Notes: a model not told the origin generated them from the letters alone. 64,000 bases of DNA from Methylovirgula ligni (GCF_004135935.1 NZ_CP025086.1:1364001-1428000), one strand, 5' to 3'. Counted from the stretch's first letter, positions 19,694 to 29,094 are shown. Numbers and translations are program-made.

Positions 19694-20674
19694 CTATGCA
19701 AGCCGCGCCGCGAGCTTTTCGTAAAGCTTGTTCTTCTCGTCGAAGACATAGTCGAGCTGCGTGACGCTGACTTCCGCCGCGCCTTGCGCCAGAAGCCAAT
19801 CGGCAAGCGCCGGCACTTTGTCCTTCGGGCAGGTCAGCGTCAGCCATCCGTCGGCGAGATGGCGACGCGGCCGCGCCGAAAAGAGCACTTCGGCATGGGC
19901 GAAAAGCTCGACATCCGCCTGGGCGATGCGGGCGGACACCTCGCGCGTCGTGCGCGCGATTTCCTCCGCGGCGATGCGCGAAAGAATGATGCGCGCCGCC
20001 TCTCGTGTTTCCTCTGTCCAGGGTGCGGCGAGCGAGGCGACGAAATTGGCCTCGGAGCGCAAGATCACGCCGTCATCGAGAATCTTCAGCGCATTGGCCG
20101 AGAGTGTGCCGCCCGTCGTCGTGATGTCGACGATCAACTCCGCCGTGCCCGCAGCGGGCGCGCCCTCGGTTGCGCCGAGGCTTTCGACGATGCGGTAATC
20201 GGTGACATGACTTTCAGCGAAGAAGCGCCGCGTCAGATTCACATATTTGGTCGCGACCCGCATCCGCTCGCCGCGCTTGGCGCGGAAAGCGAGCGCGACA
20301 TCTTCAAGATCGGCCATGGTCTTGACGTCGATCCAGGCCTGCGGGACGGCAACGACGACATTGGCATAGCCGAAACCGAGCGGCGCCAGCAGCTCGCATT
20401 TCGCATCGGCATCCGGGATGCTCTCGCGCACCAGATCTTCGCCGGTGATGCCGAGATGCGCGGTGCCGGCCGCAAGGTGCGTCACGATCTCCGAAGTCGA
20501 GATGAAGGCGACCTCGACATTGTCGAGGCCGGCGATCCTGGCGCGATAATCGCGCGCGCCGCGGCCTTGCACGAATTGCAGCCCGGCACGGGCGAAGAAC
20601 GCGGCGGCATTCTCCTGCAGCCGGCCTTTTGACGGTACGGCGAGAATGAGCTGAGGCTTTTCGAGTTCGCTCAT
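19694..20674 (-). CDS. hisG: ATP phosphoribosyltransferase catalytic subunit HisG
   Basis: The first enzyme of histidine biosynthesis, joining ATP and PRPP; 326 residues from the ATG at 20674, which overlaps the hisZ stop (ATGA). The N-terminus [19 protein letters not shown], the GITGEDLV segment and the PRPP loop region [18 protein letters not shown] (about 185-202) are diagnostic. A C-terminal extension of about 110 residues follows, longer than the classical short HisG that partners HisZ. The tail ([28 protein letters not shown]) resembles the ACT-like regulatory domain. An earlier in-frame ATG at 20683 lies inside hisZ. Confidence 0.93.
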   Translation of the reverse strand: MSELEKPQLILAVPSKGRLQENAAAFFARAGLQFVQGRGARDYRARIAGLDNVEVAFISTSEIVTHLAAGTAHLGITGEDLVRESIPDADAKCELLAPLGFGYANVVVAVPQAWIDVKTMADLEDVALAFRAKRGERMRVATKYVNLTRRFFAESHVTDYRIVESLGATEGAPAAGTAELIVDITTTGGTLSANALKILDDGVILRSEANFVASLAAPWTEETREAARIILSRIAAEEIARTTREVSARIAQADVELFAHAEVLFSARPRRHLADGWLTLTCPKDKVPALADWLLAQGAAEVSVTQLDYVFDEKNKLYEKLAARLA

Positions 20675-21828
20675 CGCCACCAATCCGTCTGACCGCGCTC
20701 AGGCAACTTCAATCTCTCGATCCAGATCGCCGCCCCGACGGCACCAATATCAGCCTCGCCGCCGAGCGATTTGAGCAGGCCGTCAAAGCGACCGCCGCCG
20801 ACGATGGGCTCATTGCGCGGCCGGCCGCGTTCGAACGCCTCGAAGACGAAGCCAGTGTAATATTCAAGATCGCGGGCAAAACGGGTCGAGAAGGTGAAAT
20901 CGGCGACATCGAGGCCGCGCGCGGCCATGAAGCCGAGCCGCGCGTCGAAGCGATCGAGCGCGGCATTGAGATCGACGCCCGTCATCGCCGCAATCTGGCG
21001 CAGCCGGGCAGAAGCCTGATCCGGGTCAGTCTCGATAGAAAGAAACTCGTTCAGGATGGCGCGCGCCTCGTCCGGGAAATCCTGGCCGGATTTCAGCGCC
21101 GCCTGTTCGAGGAACCGCTCGGCAATCTCCGCCGCGCTGCGGCCGCCGACGCTGGAAATGCCAGCGATCGAGAGCAGGTCTTCGACCAGCGCACGCGCGC
21201 CCTGCTTGTCCGCACCTTGGAGCGCTGCGAGCACGCCGGTGTGGTCGCGGGCCTTGCCGTTCGCCGGCTGGGCGAGAATGGCGTCGAGCGATTTGTCCTG
21301 CGCATGGCCGCGCAGGATGCGCCGCTGCCATTGCGGCGAGAGGTCGAGCGCGGCAACGAGATCGCGGATCAGGCCGTTGTCGCCGAAGCGCACGTCGAGA
21401 TTGATTTGGCCGAGCGCAGCGACGGCGTCGAGCGTGACGCCGAGAATCTCGGCATCGGCGGCCTCCCGGTCGGGATGGCCGAAATTCTCGATCCCGGCTT
21501 GCAGAAACTCGTTGGGTCCATCGGTGCGATAGCGGAACACCGGGCCGCAATAGCTGTAGGTCGCAGCGCGCCCGGCGACATCCGAGGCGAGATAATGCTG
21601 GCTAACCGGGATCGTATATTCCGGCCGCAGACAATATTCGGCGCCGGACAGGTCGCTCGTCAGATAGAGGCGGCTGCGGATATCCTCGCCCGAATTGAAG
21701 AACAACGCCGCCTTTTGCAGGATCGGCGGCTCGTAGAGCGGATAGCCGGAAGCTTCGAGATGCGCGACAAGGGCCGCGGACGCGGCGCGCTTGGCGGCAG
21801 CGGAATTTTGATCGGCGCTCACGGGCAT
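20671..21828 (-). CDS. hisZ: ATP phosphoribosyltransferase regulatory subunit HisZ
   Basis: A 385-residue HisS-like protein without tRNA-charging function that activates and regulates HisG. Class II synthetase-like motifs remain ([17 protein letters not shown], then [15 protein letters not shown], then [20 protein letters not shown]). The anticodon-binding domain of true HisRS is absent, and the C-terminus ends [20 protein letters not shown]. It is translated just before hisG with a four-base overlap. Confidence 0.92.
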   Translation of the reverse strand: MPVSADQNSAAAKRAASAALVAHLEASGYPLYEPPILQKAALFFNSGEDIRSRLYLTSDLSGAEYCLRPEYTIPVSQHYLASDVAGRAATYSYCGPVFRYRTDGPNEFLQAGIENFGHPDREAADAEILGVTLDAVAALGQINLDVRFGDNGLIRDLVAALDLSPQWQRRILRGHAQDKSLDAILAQPANGKARDHTGVLAALQGADKQGARALVEDLLSIAGISSVGGRSAAEIAERFLEQAALKSGQDFPDEARAILNEFLSIETDPDQASARLRQIAAMTGVDLNAALDRFDARLGFMAARGLDVADFTFSTRFARDLEYYTGFVFEAFERGRPRNEPIVGGGRFDGLLKSLGGEADIGAVGAAIWIERLKLPERGQTDWWR

Positions 21829-21916
21829 CTCTCGAATTTGCGCTTCTCTTTAGCAATTGCGCGCCGGTGGCGCGATCTCTTTCGGCGGGCAAGGTGAATG
21901 GCGTGCAAACGTCAAT

Positions 21917-23800
21917 TCATTTTGCGATTACAAAGTCTTGTCGATGTTCGGCGGGTGTCGCCGCGGCGATGATGACCTGCGCCGGCGGCGTGGCGGAAAA
22001 AAGACCGGGGAGCAAATCGGCGCGATTGGTCAGGACCGCCTCTGCATTCAACGCCTGCTTATCGGTCAGCTCTCCCGCTGCCGCCGAAGCCGGTTCGCTC
22101 AGCAGGATCAGGCGCGCGATCCGCCGCGATGAGCCGCCGGTCGCGCTTGCGAAAGTGTCGAGCAGAGCCTGGAACTTGGCGCGGACCTTGGGATGGGCGA
22201 CGATTTCGACGGGTGTCGCCGCGGGATCGAGACCGAGGCTTTTGCAAGCCGCGAAATTCGGGAAGACGAATGCGCCGGCGAAAGGCTGGCCGGCGCCGGT
22301 GAGGACAACATCTTGCGCGAAAGGGGCCAGGGCGGCGCGGCAGGCTTCTCGCAGCGGGCCGGTGCTGACCCAGGTTCCGGTCGCCAGCTTGAAATCCTCG
22401 CCCACGCGCCCGTCGAAGCAAAAGCCCTGGCGCGGTTGGGCGGCGTCAGCGAGCCGCAAGGCATCGCCGAGACGGAAGAAGCCTTCGTCGTCGAAAGCCT
22501 GTTGCGTTGCGTCCGGGTCGCGCCAATAGCCGGGCGTCACGTTCGGTCCTTTGACACGTACTTCCAGCTTTTCGCCGCGCGGCGTGAGCTTCAATTCGGC
22601 GCCGGGCAGGGGCAGACCGACGCCACCTTCGGCGCGGATCGCCGGCGTCCAGAAGGTGGTCGCCGGGCCGGATTCGGTCGCGCCATAGCCGCTCATCGCC
22701 AGAATTGTCTCGCCGCACGCCGCCGCGGCGGCCTCGTTCCACGTCTCATAGGTCGCGCGGCCGATCGGCGCGCCGGCGAAGAACGTAAGCCGCAAATGAC
22801 GAAAGAAATTTGTCGCGAGCTTCTTTTCGCGGGCGAGATGCGGCAGCAGCATTTCGATGCCCGCGGGGACGTTGAAATGCAGCGTCGGCGAAATCTCGCG
22901 CAGGTTGGCGAGCGTCGCCGCGATGCCGTCGGGCGTCGGCCGCCCGGCATCGATATAGAGCGTGCCGCCATGCGCCAGGACGAGGTTGAAATTCTGGTTG
23001 CCGCCAAAGCTGTGGCTCCAGGGCAGCCAATCGAGAAGCACCGGCGGCTCGCTCGCGAGAAAGCGCAGCGCGCGGGCGATCATCGCCTGATTGGCGCAGA
23101 GCATCCTTTGTGTCGTGATGACGGCCTTGGGTGCGGCGGTCGAGCCGGAAGTGAACATGAATTTGGCGATCGTCCGTGGCCCGACGTCGCTCTCAATACG
23201 GTCGAGCGCGGCGGTTTCGGGCGTTGCCAGCAGGTCGGACAAAAGTTCCGCGCCAAGCGGCGGCGCACTTGCGACAAGGCGCGTGGCCGTCTCCGGCGCC
23301 ACGGCAAGCGCCTGCGCATAGGCCGCGCCATCCTCGGCGAAGACGAGGCCCGGCGTCAGCAAGCCGAAGATGCTTTTCAGGCGCGTGAAATCCGGTGCCG
23401 CGAGCGCATAAGCGGGCGAGATCGGCGCATAGGGGATGCCGGCATAAAGCGCCGCGAGGCCGAGCAGGGCATGGGCGATGCTGTTGCCGGAGAGAATGAC
23501 GAGCGGCCACTCGGCACTGAGGCCGCGCGCGAGGAGCGCGCTGGCGAGCCGGCGCGCCTTGGCGCGCGCCTGCGCATACGTGATCCTCGCCCAGACGCCG
23601 CTAGCCTCGCGCTCGGCGAGAAAGATCTGGTCCGGCCGCAGCGCCGCCCAGCGATCGAGCCAGAGGGTGACCCTGTCCTCGTAGCTGCCGAGTTCAATGG
23701 GCGAGCGGGCGTAGAGCACACCGTCGCCGCCGGGTGTGAGCGCGATATCGAGCGGGCCGAGATCGACAGGTCGTTGATTTGGGAGGGCGGAAGCCGGCAT
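21917..23800 (-). CDS. Feruloyl-CoA synthetase (AMP-forming)
   Basis: A 627-residue ANL-superfamily ligase resembling feruloyl-CoA synthetase, which activates hydroxycinnamates such as ferulate to CoA esters. The adenylate-binding motif is FTSGSTAAPKAV (about 215-226), with Ala replacing the usual Gly. Then follow DWLPWSHSFGGNQNFN (family hallmark), MSGYGATESGP and the hinge region RLGDALRLAD...FDGRVGEDFKLATGTW. No feruloyl-CoA hydratase or vanillin genes adjoin, so the exact acid is uncertain. It stands alone between hisZ and tRNA-Gln. Confidence 0.82.
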   Translation of the reverse strand: MPASALPNQRPVDLGPLDIALTPGGDGVLYARSPIELGSYEDRVTLWLDRWAALRPDQIFLAEREASGVWARITYAQARAKARRLASALLARGLSAEWPLVILSGNSIAHALLGLAALYAGIPYAPISPAYALAAPDFTRLKSIFGLLTPGLVFAEDGAAYAQALAVAPETATRLVASAPPLGAELLSDLLATPETAALDRIESDVGPRTIAKFMFTSGSTAAPKAVITTQRMLCANQAMIARALRFLASEPPVLLDWLPWSHSFGGNQNFNLVLAHGGTLYIDAGRPTPDGIAATLANLREISPTLHFNVPAGIEMLLPHLAREKKLATNFFRHLRLTFFAGAPIGRATYETWNEAAAAACGETILAMSGYGATESGPATTFWTPAIRAEGGVGLPLPGAELKLTPRGEKLEVRVKGPNVTPGYWRDPDATQQAFDDEGFFRLGDALRLADAAQPRQGFCFDGRVGEDFKLATGTWVSTGPLREACRAALAPFAQDVVLTGAGQPFAGAFVFPNFAACKSLGLDPAATPVEIVAHPKVRAKFQALLDTFASATGGSSRRIARLILLSEPASAAAGELTDKQALNAEAVLTNRADLLPGLFSATPPAQVIIAAATPAEHRQDFVIAK

Positions 23801-24026
23801 GGCGGTTCGATGGAGAACTCTTTCCGGCTATTTATCAACTCTCGGCCCCGGCGGAAGAGGTTGCGACCCGCAAAAGCTGGCTTTATGGTCGCGCCGCCGT
23901 CGGCCCTGCGGCGCATTCAACGCCAGGGCCAGTCTCCAGGAGCGGGATTCCGCTCTAACACTATGAATCGGCGCGATTTTTATTGGCCGGATGATTTCAT
24001 CCGGGCGGAAAGCGCGCCGCAGGTTT

Positions 24027-24101
24027 TGGGGCGTCGCCAAGTGGTAAGGCAGCGGATTTTGATTCCGCCATCCGGAGGTTCGAATCCTCCCGCCCCAGCC
24101 A
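24027..24101 (+). tRNA. tRNA-Gln (anticodon TTG)
   Basis: The acceptor stem TGGGGCG pairs with CGCCCCA, followed by discriminator G and an encoded CCA. The D-arm is GCC...GGC, the anticodon stem GCGGA/TCCGC holds loop TTTTGAT (anticodon TTG), and the T-arm is GGAGG-TTCGAAT-CCTCC. All arms pair fully. Confidence 0.97.
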
Positions 24102-24555
24102 GACAGTTCGGTTTCTCAACGCGAAATGCGCCTCGCCGCAGAAGGTACGACATTTCCGAAGGTTGAGCGCAAGGTGCAGGCTCTGGCGACGCCGCCTAGT
24201 GCCATTTTCAGCTTTCCGTCCCGTATTCTAGGCAGCGGTCTGCACACGTGATTTCTCAATCCTGGTGTGCGGTACCAAGAAATTGCCGAGACTGTGCGGG
24301 GACAAGCCTGAATGGCTACTTTGCGCCCATGTCGGTCGTTCTCCGTAGGTTAATCGGCTTCTCGAAAGCGGACATCGCGTCGGCGGGACGTCTCTTGGAA
24401 GCTGTTCTCACGTGCCTTCGGCTTGAAAGCCGGAATGCCCCACAGCAAAGCCGAAGAGAGAAAGGCATTCGGCGGCATCGAAACGGCCGCGCGTATGAAG
24501 TGATTGACCAGATGACTTGTTTATACTACTCGGTCATTCTCATCGGAATTCGCGG
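24102..24555. repeat. Gene-free stretch with degenerate interspersed repeat copy A
   Basis: No convincing gene. CTTTGCGCCCATGTCGGTCGTT (24319-24340), followed 24 bp later by GAAAGCGGACATCG, matches a second copy at 34083-34135 with one mismatch in the first 22 bases and similar spacing. This looks like a decayed short intergenic repeat of the kind scattered in rhizobial genomes. Near the 3' end ATGAC-N16-GTCAT (24512-24537) is a candidate operator for the following dehydrogenase. Confidence 0.5.
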
Positions 24556-25374
24556 ATGGTCATGCTTAGCGGAAAAACTTCCGTCATCACGGGTGCCTCA
24601 TCCGGGATAGGCAAGGCCGTAGCTCAGCTGCTTGCGCAAGAGGGAAGCCATGTCTTCATTGCCGGCCGAAGCGGCGACCGACTTCAAGCGCTTGCCGGAG
24701 TGATTGAGCGCGCCGGTGGCAGGGCCAGCATCGGCGCCTTCGACGTGCACAATTACGAAAAGCTTCGAGCTTTCGTGGACGAAGCGGTAGATCGGACCGG
24801 ACGGCTCGACATCATGGTCAACGCCGCCGGCGTCGATTATCCCGGTTCCATTATTGAAGGAAAACTGACTGATTGGCGTGACATGTTCGAAACCAATGTC
24901 ATCGCAATGCTCGTGGGGAGCCAGGCAGCGGTGCGAGCGATGCGCGCCACCAAAAGCGCGGGCCACATTGTAACGATTTCCTCTTATGCAGGGCGCGGCG
25001 ATGGCTTCCGTGTCTATGGAGCGACCAAGGCGGCCGTGAACTCGATCTGCGCGACCTTGCGCGCCGAACTGGAAAATGAACCGATTCGATCGGTCACCAT
25101 CATGCCAGGCGCCGTCGCCACCAATTTTGGCCGGCACTTCCCAGCTGAGTTCGTAAACAGCATCTTGAACTCAGTTGGTATTGCGTCAGACTTCAAAACT
25201 GGCGACGTCCTTTCGGACGAGACCCTCGAAATCCTTCACGCTCGTGCCTCCGCTATCTTCGCGTCTGCTGACGATATGGCCCGGGCGGTGCTTTATACGG
25301 TAACGCAACCCCATGATCTTAGCGTCTCGGAAATCCTCGTCGGCCCGCGCAAATCCTTCCCGCAAGCCCACTGA
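24556..25374 (+). CDS. Short-chain dehydrogenase/reductase
   Basis: A classical SDR of 272 residues, NAD(P)-dependent. The cofactor motif TGASSGIGKA is about 11-20 residues in, NAAGVD follows, and the catalytic triad is Ser (TISSYAG), Tyr and Lys (YGATKAA). The C-terminal segment IMPGAVATNFGRHFP resembles SDRs of the YdfG type. Start choices are ATG 24556 or 24562; an ATG at 24517 would add non-homologous residues. Its 3' end overlaps the following tetR by 62 bases, so the two are surely transcribed together. Substrate unknown. Confidence 0.82.
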   Translation: MVMLSGKTSVITGASSGIGKAVAQLLAQEGSHVFIAGRSGDRLQALAGVIERAGGRASIGAFDVHNYEKLRAFVDEAVDRTGRLDIMVNAAGVDYPGSIIEGKLTDWRDMFETNVIAMLVGSQAAVRAMRATKSAGHIVTISSYAGRGDGFRVYGATKAAVNSICATLRAELENEPIRSVTIMPGAVATNFGRHFPAEFVNSILNSVGIASDFKTGDVLSDETLEILHARASAIFASADDMARAVLYTVTQPHDLSVSEILVGPRKSFPQAH

Positions 25375-25936
25375 ACCCGACACCGAGGAAAAGCGCGTCC
25401 GGATTCTGGATGCAGCTCAACGCCTCTTCTTGCAATACGGGGTTAAGCGCACGTCCATCGACGATGTTGCGAGCGAAACAGGCATCGCGAAGGGCACGGT
25501 CTATCTCTACTTCGAATCGAAGAACGACCTCTTCGCGGCTTTAGCGCAGCGTATCTGTGCGGAAAACTTTGTCGCGGCGCGAGACGTCATCGCTGCAGAG
25601 AAGCCGTTGAATGAACGCGTTGTCGATTTTCTCGATTGTTATATCGGCAAAGTGAACCGGCTTGTCGCGCATTCACCGCACCTCTCTGAACTGGCCGCGT
25701 CCAAGGATGCTATTGCGGCGGGGATCTACGATGACTACAATCGGCGCATGCGTTCCATGCTGACGGGCCTGCTCAATGAAGCCGGAATAGCGCGGCCTGG
25801 CGTGACCGACATGTTTCTGGCAGCAGCTATTGGATCACTGAAGACAGGCAGCCTCGCGGAGAAATCCTACCGCGCCCGGCTGGTCGCAATAATCGACACA
25901 TTGATTGTTGGGCTCACCCAGTCGGAGGCGCGGTAG
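25313..25936 (+). CDS. TetR/AcrR family transcriptional regulator
   Basis: A 207-residue repressor with a typical N-terminal helix-turn-helix: RVRILDAAQRLFLQYGVKRTSIDDVASETGIAKGTVYLYFESKNDLF (about 29-75). The C-terminal ligand-binding domain is divergent. It overlaps the 3' end of the upstream SDR gene and probably controls that operon through the inverted repeat at 24512-24537 (inference). Confidence 0.85.
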   Translation: MILASRKSSSARANPSRKPTEPDTEEKRVRILDAAQRLFLQYGVKRTSIDDVASETGIAKGTVYLYFESKNDLFAALAQRICAENFVAARDVIAAEKPLNERVVDFLDCYIGKVNRLVAHSPHLSELAASKDAIAAGIYDDYNRRMRSMLTGLLNEAGIARPGVTDMFLAAAIGSLKTGSLAEKSYRARLVAIIDTLIVGLTQSEAR

Positions 25937-25975
25937 TCCCTTCTGAGCTGTCTCCCTTGCTTCCACGAATGATTG

Positions 25976-26563
25976 TCACCATCCGAGGTTGCCTTTGAGC
26001 GCAACGCGTTTGGGAATCTTACGGGCGTTAGCCTCGAAGTAGACGCTCGGGTTTGGTGGCAGGACGGTATGGAATTGGAATTCCGCATACCCAGCGCTCG
26101 TCGTCATCTTGACGTCTATCGGCGCACAGGCGGTTTGCCAGAGGAACCGCTTTCCAGACTCCAGGACGAGATCGACGTCGGCGTTATAGGTCGTGTTCCT
26201 GTCGATGATTGCCTTACCGGAGCGGAGCCAAATTGCGTGCATAACGCTCGGGCTGCCCCAATCTTCGGTGCTCTGGATTTGATTGCCAGCTAATTCTCCA
26301 CCTTCGATAACCTGCACTGTGCTGCACTCGGGGCGATTATTTATAAGGACTTCATATATTTTTATTGATGCATTGCTTCTGCTCTGTACCCGAACCAAAT
26401 ACCCTCCTATCCCACTTTCGTTTCGGTCGCACTCGACTGAAAATGGTGCTGCGGGTCCTGGATCGAAGCTTTCAATAGACGCGCTGGCGAGAACGACGGA
26501 CGGCATGGCCATCAATAGAAGGTGGCCCATGACAATTGCCGGGCGGTCTATTCGCATTTGCAT
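25976..26563 (-). CDS. Secreted hypothetical protein
   Basis: A 195-residue protein I do not recognise. It has a clear export signal (RPAIVMGHLLLMAMPSVVLASAS, cleavage near residue 28) and a ribosome site (AGAAGG, seven bases before the ATG at 26563). The mature part has three cysteines (SVECDRN, RPECSTV, TACAPID) and alternating beta-like stretches, so it may be a small periplasmic beta-sandwich. It is convergent with the tetR gene, separated by about 40 bp. Codon use looks less GC-biased than neighbouring housekeeping genes, fitting acquired DNA. No function is proposed. Confidence 0.6.
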   Translation of the reverse strand: MQMRIDRPAIVMGHLLLMAMPSVVLASASIESFDPGPAAPFSVECDRNESGIGGYLVRVQSRSNASIKIYEVLINNRPECSTVQVIEGGELAGNQIQSTEDWGSPSVMHAIWLRSGKAIIDRNTTYNADVDLVLESGKRFLWQTACAPIDVKMTTSAGYAEFQFHTVLPPNPSVYFEANARKIPKRVALKGNLGW

Positions 26564-26697
26564 ATCGAGACCTTCTTGACGAAATGCCTATTGGTCATCG
26601 GCCAATTTGTAGGAGTTAAAGGCGAATGCCGCCGTCATTGACATAATTGCACAGCCGTCCAGATCGTCACCGTCGCGCTAATCCCAACGCCGGAACC

Positions 26698-27191
26698 TTA
26701 TCTGTTATCTACCTGCTTCAAAGCACGCTCGATTGCTGTATCAAGCCCCCGTGCGACTTCGGTGACCGTTTCATCGCCAAACTGTCCGAAGAGGGACGAA
26801 GGCTTGTCGTATTCAAAGACTGCCTTTCCCCGTTCATTCTCGTAGAGCAAGACCCGAAAAGGTGCGTAGAGCGCCGCGGAAAGACGATGACGCGTCATTT
26901 TAGAAGCCGTCAGTGGATTACCGACGTCATACTGCAAAGCCTTCCTGAAAAGCCCAGCCATTTGCAGAACGCCGCCGTGATCCCGGCTCCGAAAGATCGA
27001 GAGTTCGGGGCCACTTTCCAGTAGGCTTTTGGCGCGTTCGGCGCGCCCCTCGCTCAATAGAGCAAGGACCGAGGGATCGAGCTTCGGAATGATTGATTCA
27101 AGGCATGCCGCGCGCTTTCGAACGAGCGGGTGCTTTCGACCTTCACATGCTTGACGGTAACGTCAGTCTCGATCTTGCTCTCGTTCGTCAT
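26698..27191 (-). pseudogene. DUF302 family gene broken by a frameshift
   Basis: The ATG at 27191 behind GGGAGA opens a frame (MTNESKIETDVTVKHVKVES) that runs into a stop near 27057. The next frame continues the protein without a start: IIPKLDPSVLALLSEGRAE, then ELSIFRSRDHGG, ASKMTRHRLSAALYAPFRVLLYE and the DUF302 C-terminus. Shifting by one base near 27100 (the AATCAATCATT tract) would join the two into about 164 residues. DUF302 proteins are small, of unknown function. The gene starts 16 bp after the hydrolase stop, so it was probably the third gene of the marR-hydrolase operon. A real mutation, a sequencing error or recoding cannot be separated here. Confidence 0.72.
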
Positions 27192-27207
27192 GGCGATCTC
27201 CCGAGAG

Positions 27208-28368
27208 TCAACGTGCGTCTAGCCACGCGATAAATTCTGCGACCTGGCGCTTCCATAGCGTCGGGAACGCCATTGAGAAGTGGCCGGCGGATCCCGCCGT
27301 TGTCGGACGCACGACATACCGTCCTCGCGCCACCTTCGGAACGTCACGCTGCAGGATTTTGAGGCTGTCGGGATAAAACTCATCGTCGGCGAAATTGAGC
27401 GCATAGACCTTGGATTTTATCTTCTTGAGGCTGGGCTCAGCGTTAAAGTCTTCCGAGGACTGAAACGCGTAGACGGCGTTGTTCCCGTCTTGGCCGGCGG
27501 ATTGTTTCCCGGCCTGTTCGATGAAGGCGTCGGCGCTTTCAGGTGTCGTCACTTCGGCTTGAAGGTGGGGCACGCCGTCGATCATCATTCGGATCAGCGC
27601 TGCGGGCACGGCCGGCGGGCGTGGCTGATGTTGAAAGTTTCCGCTCGAAAGAGCGTATTTGACGCTGAGCACGAACATGCGCCGCCATAGCAGGTTGCGG
27701 CCGCTGATGGCGGCGGGGAAACAGGCGATCGGCATAACGCCGTCCATTGCTTTCGGGTAAGCTTCGGCCCATTGCCATGCATTCATGCAACCCATCGACA
27801 TTCCGATAACGGCATGCAGGTGGCTGATGCCCAGTATGTCTACGACCAGCTTATGTTGCAGATCGACCATGTCGCCGTAGCCGTAATGCGGAAACTGCGC
27901 CTTCAATCCGTCGCTCGGTTTACTCGATTGACCATGGCCGATGTCGTCGGGGATGATGATAAAGAACCGCCTTGGATCTAAAGGCGCGCCGGGTGCAAAG
28001 AGGGCAGTCTGATATTGCGGTGATAAAAGCGCCCGGCTGTTGGCGCCCGTCCAGTGAAGCAGAAGGATTGCGTTGTCGGTGGATCCGCTCGCATTTTTAT
28101 GTGGACGGCCGAGCGTCACGTAATGAAGCCGCAGGTTCTGTAGCGTCTCACCGTCCCGGAATTTATAATCAGCAAAGGATGCATCTGCCTCCCGCTGGGT
28201 GGATGCCGTGGGTTGCGCGGCGGCATTTGTTGAAGTTTCGCTCGTCTGAGCGCCGGCAGGTTGCGCCATGACGCCAAGCGCCGCAATCGTCGTGAGCACC
28301 AGGGTTTGAAGTTTGCCCGGCTTCCCGGCCGCGGTCCGAGGCGTAGATACTTTCGTCTTAACGAACAT
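27208..28368 (-). CDS. Exported alpha/beta hydrolase, homoserine-acetyltransferase (MetX)-like
   Basis: A 386-residue alpha/beta-hydrolase of the MetX-like fold with an export signal (LQTLVLTTIAALGVMAQPAGAQ) ending near residue 41, unusual for MetX, which is cytoplasmic. The nucleophile is Ser in GMSMGCMNAWQW (about 190). The acid is probably the Asp in NFADDEFYPD and the base the His in SAGHFSMAFP. The substrate is unknown; hydrolysis rather than acetyl transfer is more likely outside the cytoplasm. The GTGTAATTACAC palindrome 50 bp upstream matches one before the neighbouring marR gene, so it is probably MarR-controlled. Confidence 0.82.
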   Translation of the reverse strand: MFVKTKVSTPRTAAGKPGKLQTLVLTTIAALGVMAQPAGAQTSETSTNAAAQPTASTQREADASFADYKFRDGETLQNLRLHYVTLGRPHKNASGSTDNAILLLHWTGANSRALLSPQYQTALFAPGAPLDPRRFFIIIPDDIGHGQSSKPSDGLKAQFPHYGYGDMVDLQHKLVVDILGISHLHAVIGMSMGCMNAWQWAEAYPKAMDGVMPIACFPAAISGRNLLWRRMFVLSVKYALSSGNFQHQPRPPAVPAALIRMMIDGVPHLQAEVTTPESADAFIEQAGKQSAGQDGNNAVYAFQSSEDFNAEPSLKKIKSKVYALNFADDEFYPDSLKILQRDVPKVARGRYVVRPTTAGSAGHFSMAFPTLWKRQVAEFIAWLDAR

Positions 28369-28418
28369 CCTTCATTCCTTCAGCTTGACATCTGCTTTCG
28401 GGTGTTCGCTCTAAATCA

Positions 28419-28434
28419 GTGTAATTACACATAT
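28419..28434. promoter_or_regulatory. MarR operator before the hydrolase gene
   Basis: GTGTAATTACAC (28419-28430) followed by ATAT is a perfect 12-bp palindrome, nearly identical to the site at 28899 ahead of marR. Confidence 0.7.
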
Positions 28435-28467
28435 CTAAGCGCCAGATTTATGAATCTCGACTGTTCT

Positions 28468-28887
28468 CTAGGCTAGAGCAGAAGCTTTTTGCATTTCTTT
28501 TCGCAGGGTCGCTGCGTTGCCCGATCCGAATTGCGTTTCGAACTCGTGCTGCGCCGCTTCCCACAAAGGCATTGCATCCGCAACTACCTTATGACCGCGC
28601 CGCGAAACGGTCAGCGCCAAGCTACGACTGGTGCCAGACGCCCCGCTCATAACTAAACCAGCTTCCCGCAGAGGCTTGAGCGCGCGCACGAGCGTCGTCC
28701 GCTCCATCACCATGCGATCCGCAAGATCGGCAATCAGTAAGCCTGGATTGTGTGTGATAGCTCCCAGGATTGAAAGCTGCTGAATATTGATTCCAACCGG
28801 AGCCAGATGGCGGTCATACATCCGCGACAGGAAGCGCGCGCTCCGCCGCGCGGCTTGACAATAGCAAAGCTCCAGGGGTTCTTGCAT
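28468..28887 (-). CDS. MarR family transcriptional regulator
   Basis: A 139-residue winged-helix regulator. The recognition region is LSILGAITHNPGLLIADLADRMVMERTTLVRALKPLREAGLV (about 37-78), followed by a wing (SGTSRSLALTVSRRG). It lies directly upstream of the exported hydrolase, and both genes are preceded by the palindrome GTGYAATTRCAC-ATAT, so it probably represses itself and the hydrolase/DUF302 operon. The inducer is unknown, typically a small phenolic or oxidant in this family. Confidence 0.85.
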   Translation of the reverse strand: MQEPLELCYCQAARRSARFLSRMYDRHLAPVGINIQQLSILGAITHNPGLLIADLADRMVMERTTLVRALKPLREAGLVMSGASGTSRSLALTVSRRGHKVVADAMPLWEAAQHEFETQFGSGNAATLRKEMQKASALA

Positions 28888-28898
28888 GCGTCCTAGTA

Positions 28899-28914
28899 GT
28901 GCAATTGCACATAT
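28899..28914. promoter_or_regulatory. MarR operator before marR (autoregulation)
   Basis: GTGCAATTGCAC (28899-28910) followed by ATAT, a perfect palindrome 12 bp before the marR start. It differs only at the two symmetric positions from the site at 28419. Confidence 0.7.
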
Positions 28915-29055
28915 ATAGTCAAGCCCGGACGGGTGGAAGGAAGAGTCGGACTCTGATGGGACGTCATTACCGTACCGTCACGACAAGCTGGTCTTGTCGA
29001 GTCTTGCAGTCCCTTCATCGCGAAGGCGAGAGGGCAGCGAGGTGAAAATGGCCTG

Positions 29056-29080
29056 TTGTTGACTGATCGATCCGTAATCG
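29056..29080 (+). promoter_or_regulatory. TetR operator copy 1 before the tetR gene
   Basis: TTGTTGACTGATCGATCC and the next seven bases match, at 20 of 25 positions, the reverse complement of 29713-29737 before the following SDR gene. The core is GATCGATC-like. It ends 14 bp before the tetR start. Confidence 0.65.
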
Positions 29081-29094
29081 TTTATGGGCTGTTT

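Noticed and set aside
18513-19847. 444-codon minus-strand frame opposite the BclA-like gene
   Set aside because: Arg-rich antisense frame; the transporter has all ABC motifs on the plus strand.
24027-24101. tRNA-Gln 3' end as attL of an integrated element
   Set aside because: No integrase and no second copy of the tRNA 3' end was noticed in the window; kept only as an inferred border.
22193-24166. 657-codon plus-strand frame opposite the feruloyl-CoA synthetase and running into the tRNA
   Set aside because: Antisense to a clear ANL ligase and overlapping tRNA-Gln; its composition is that of a shadow frame.
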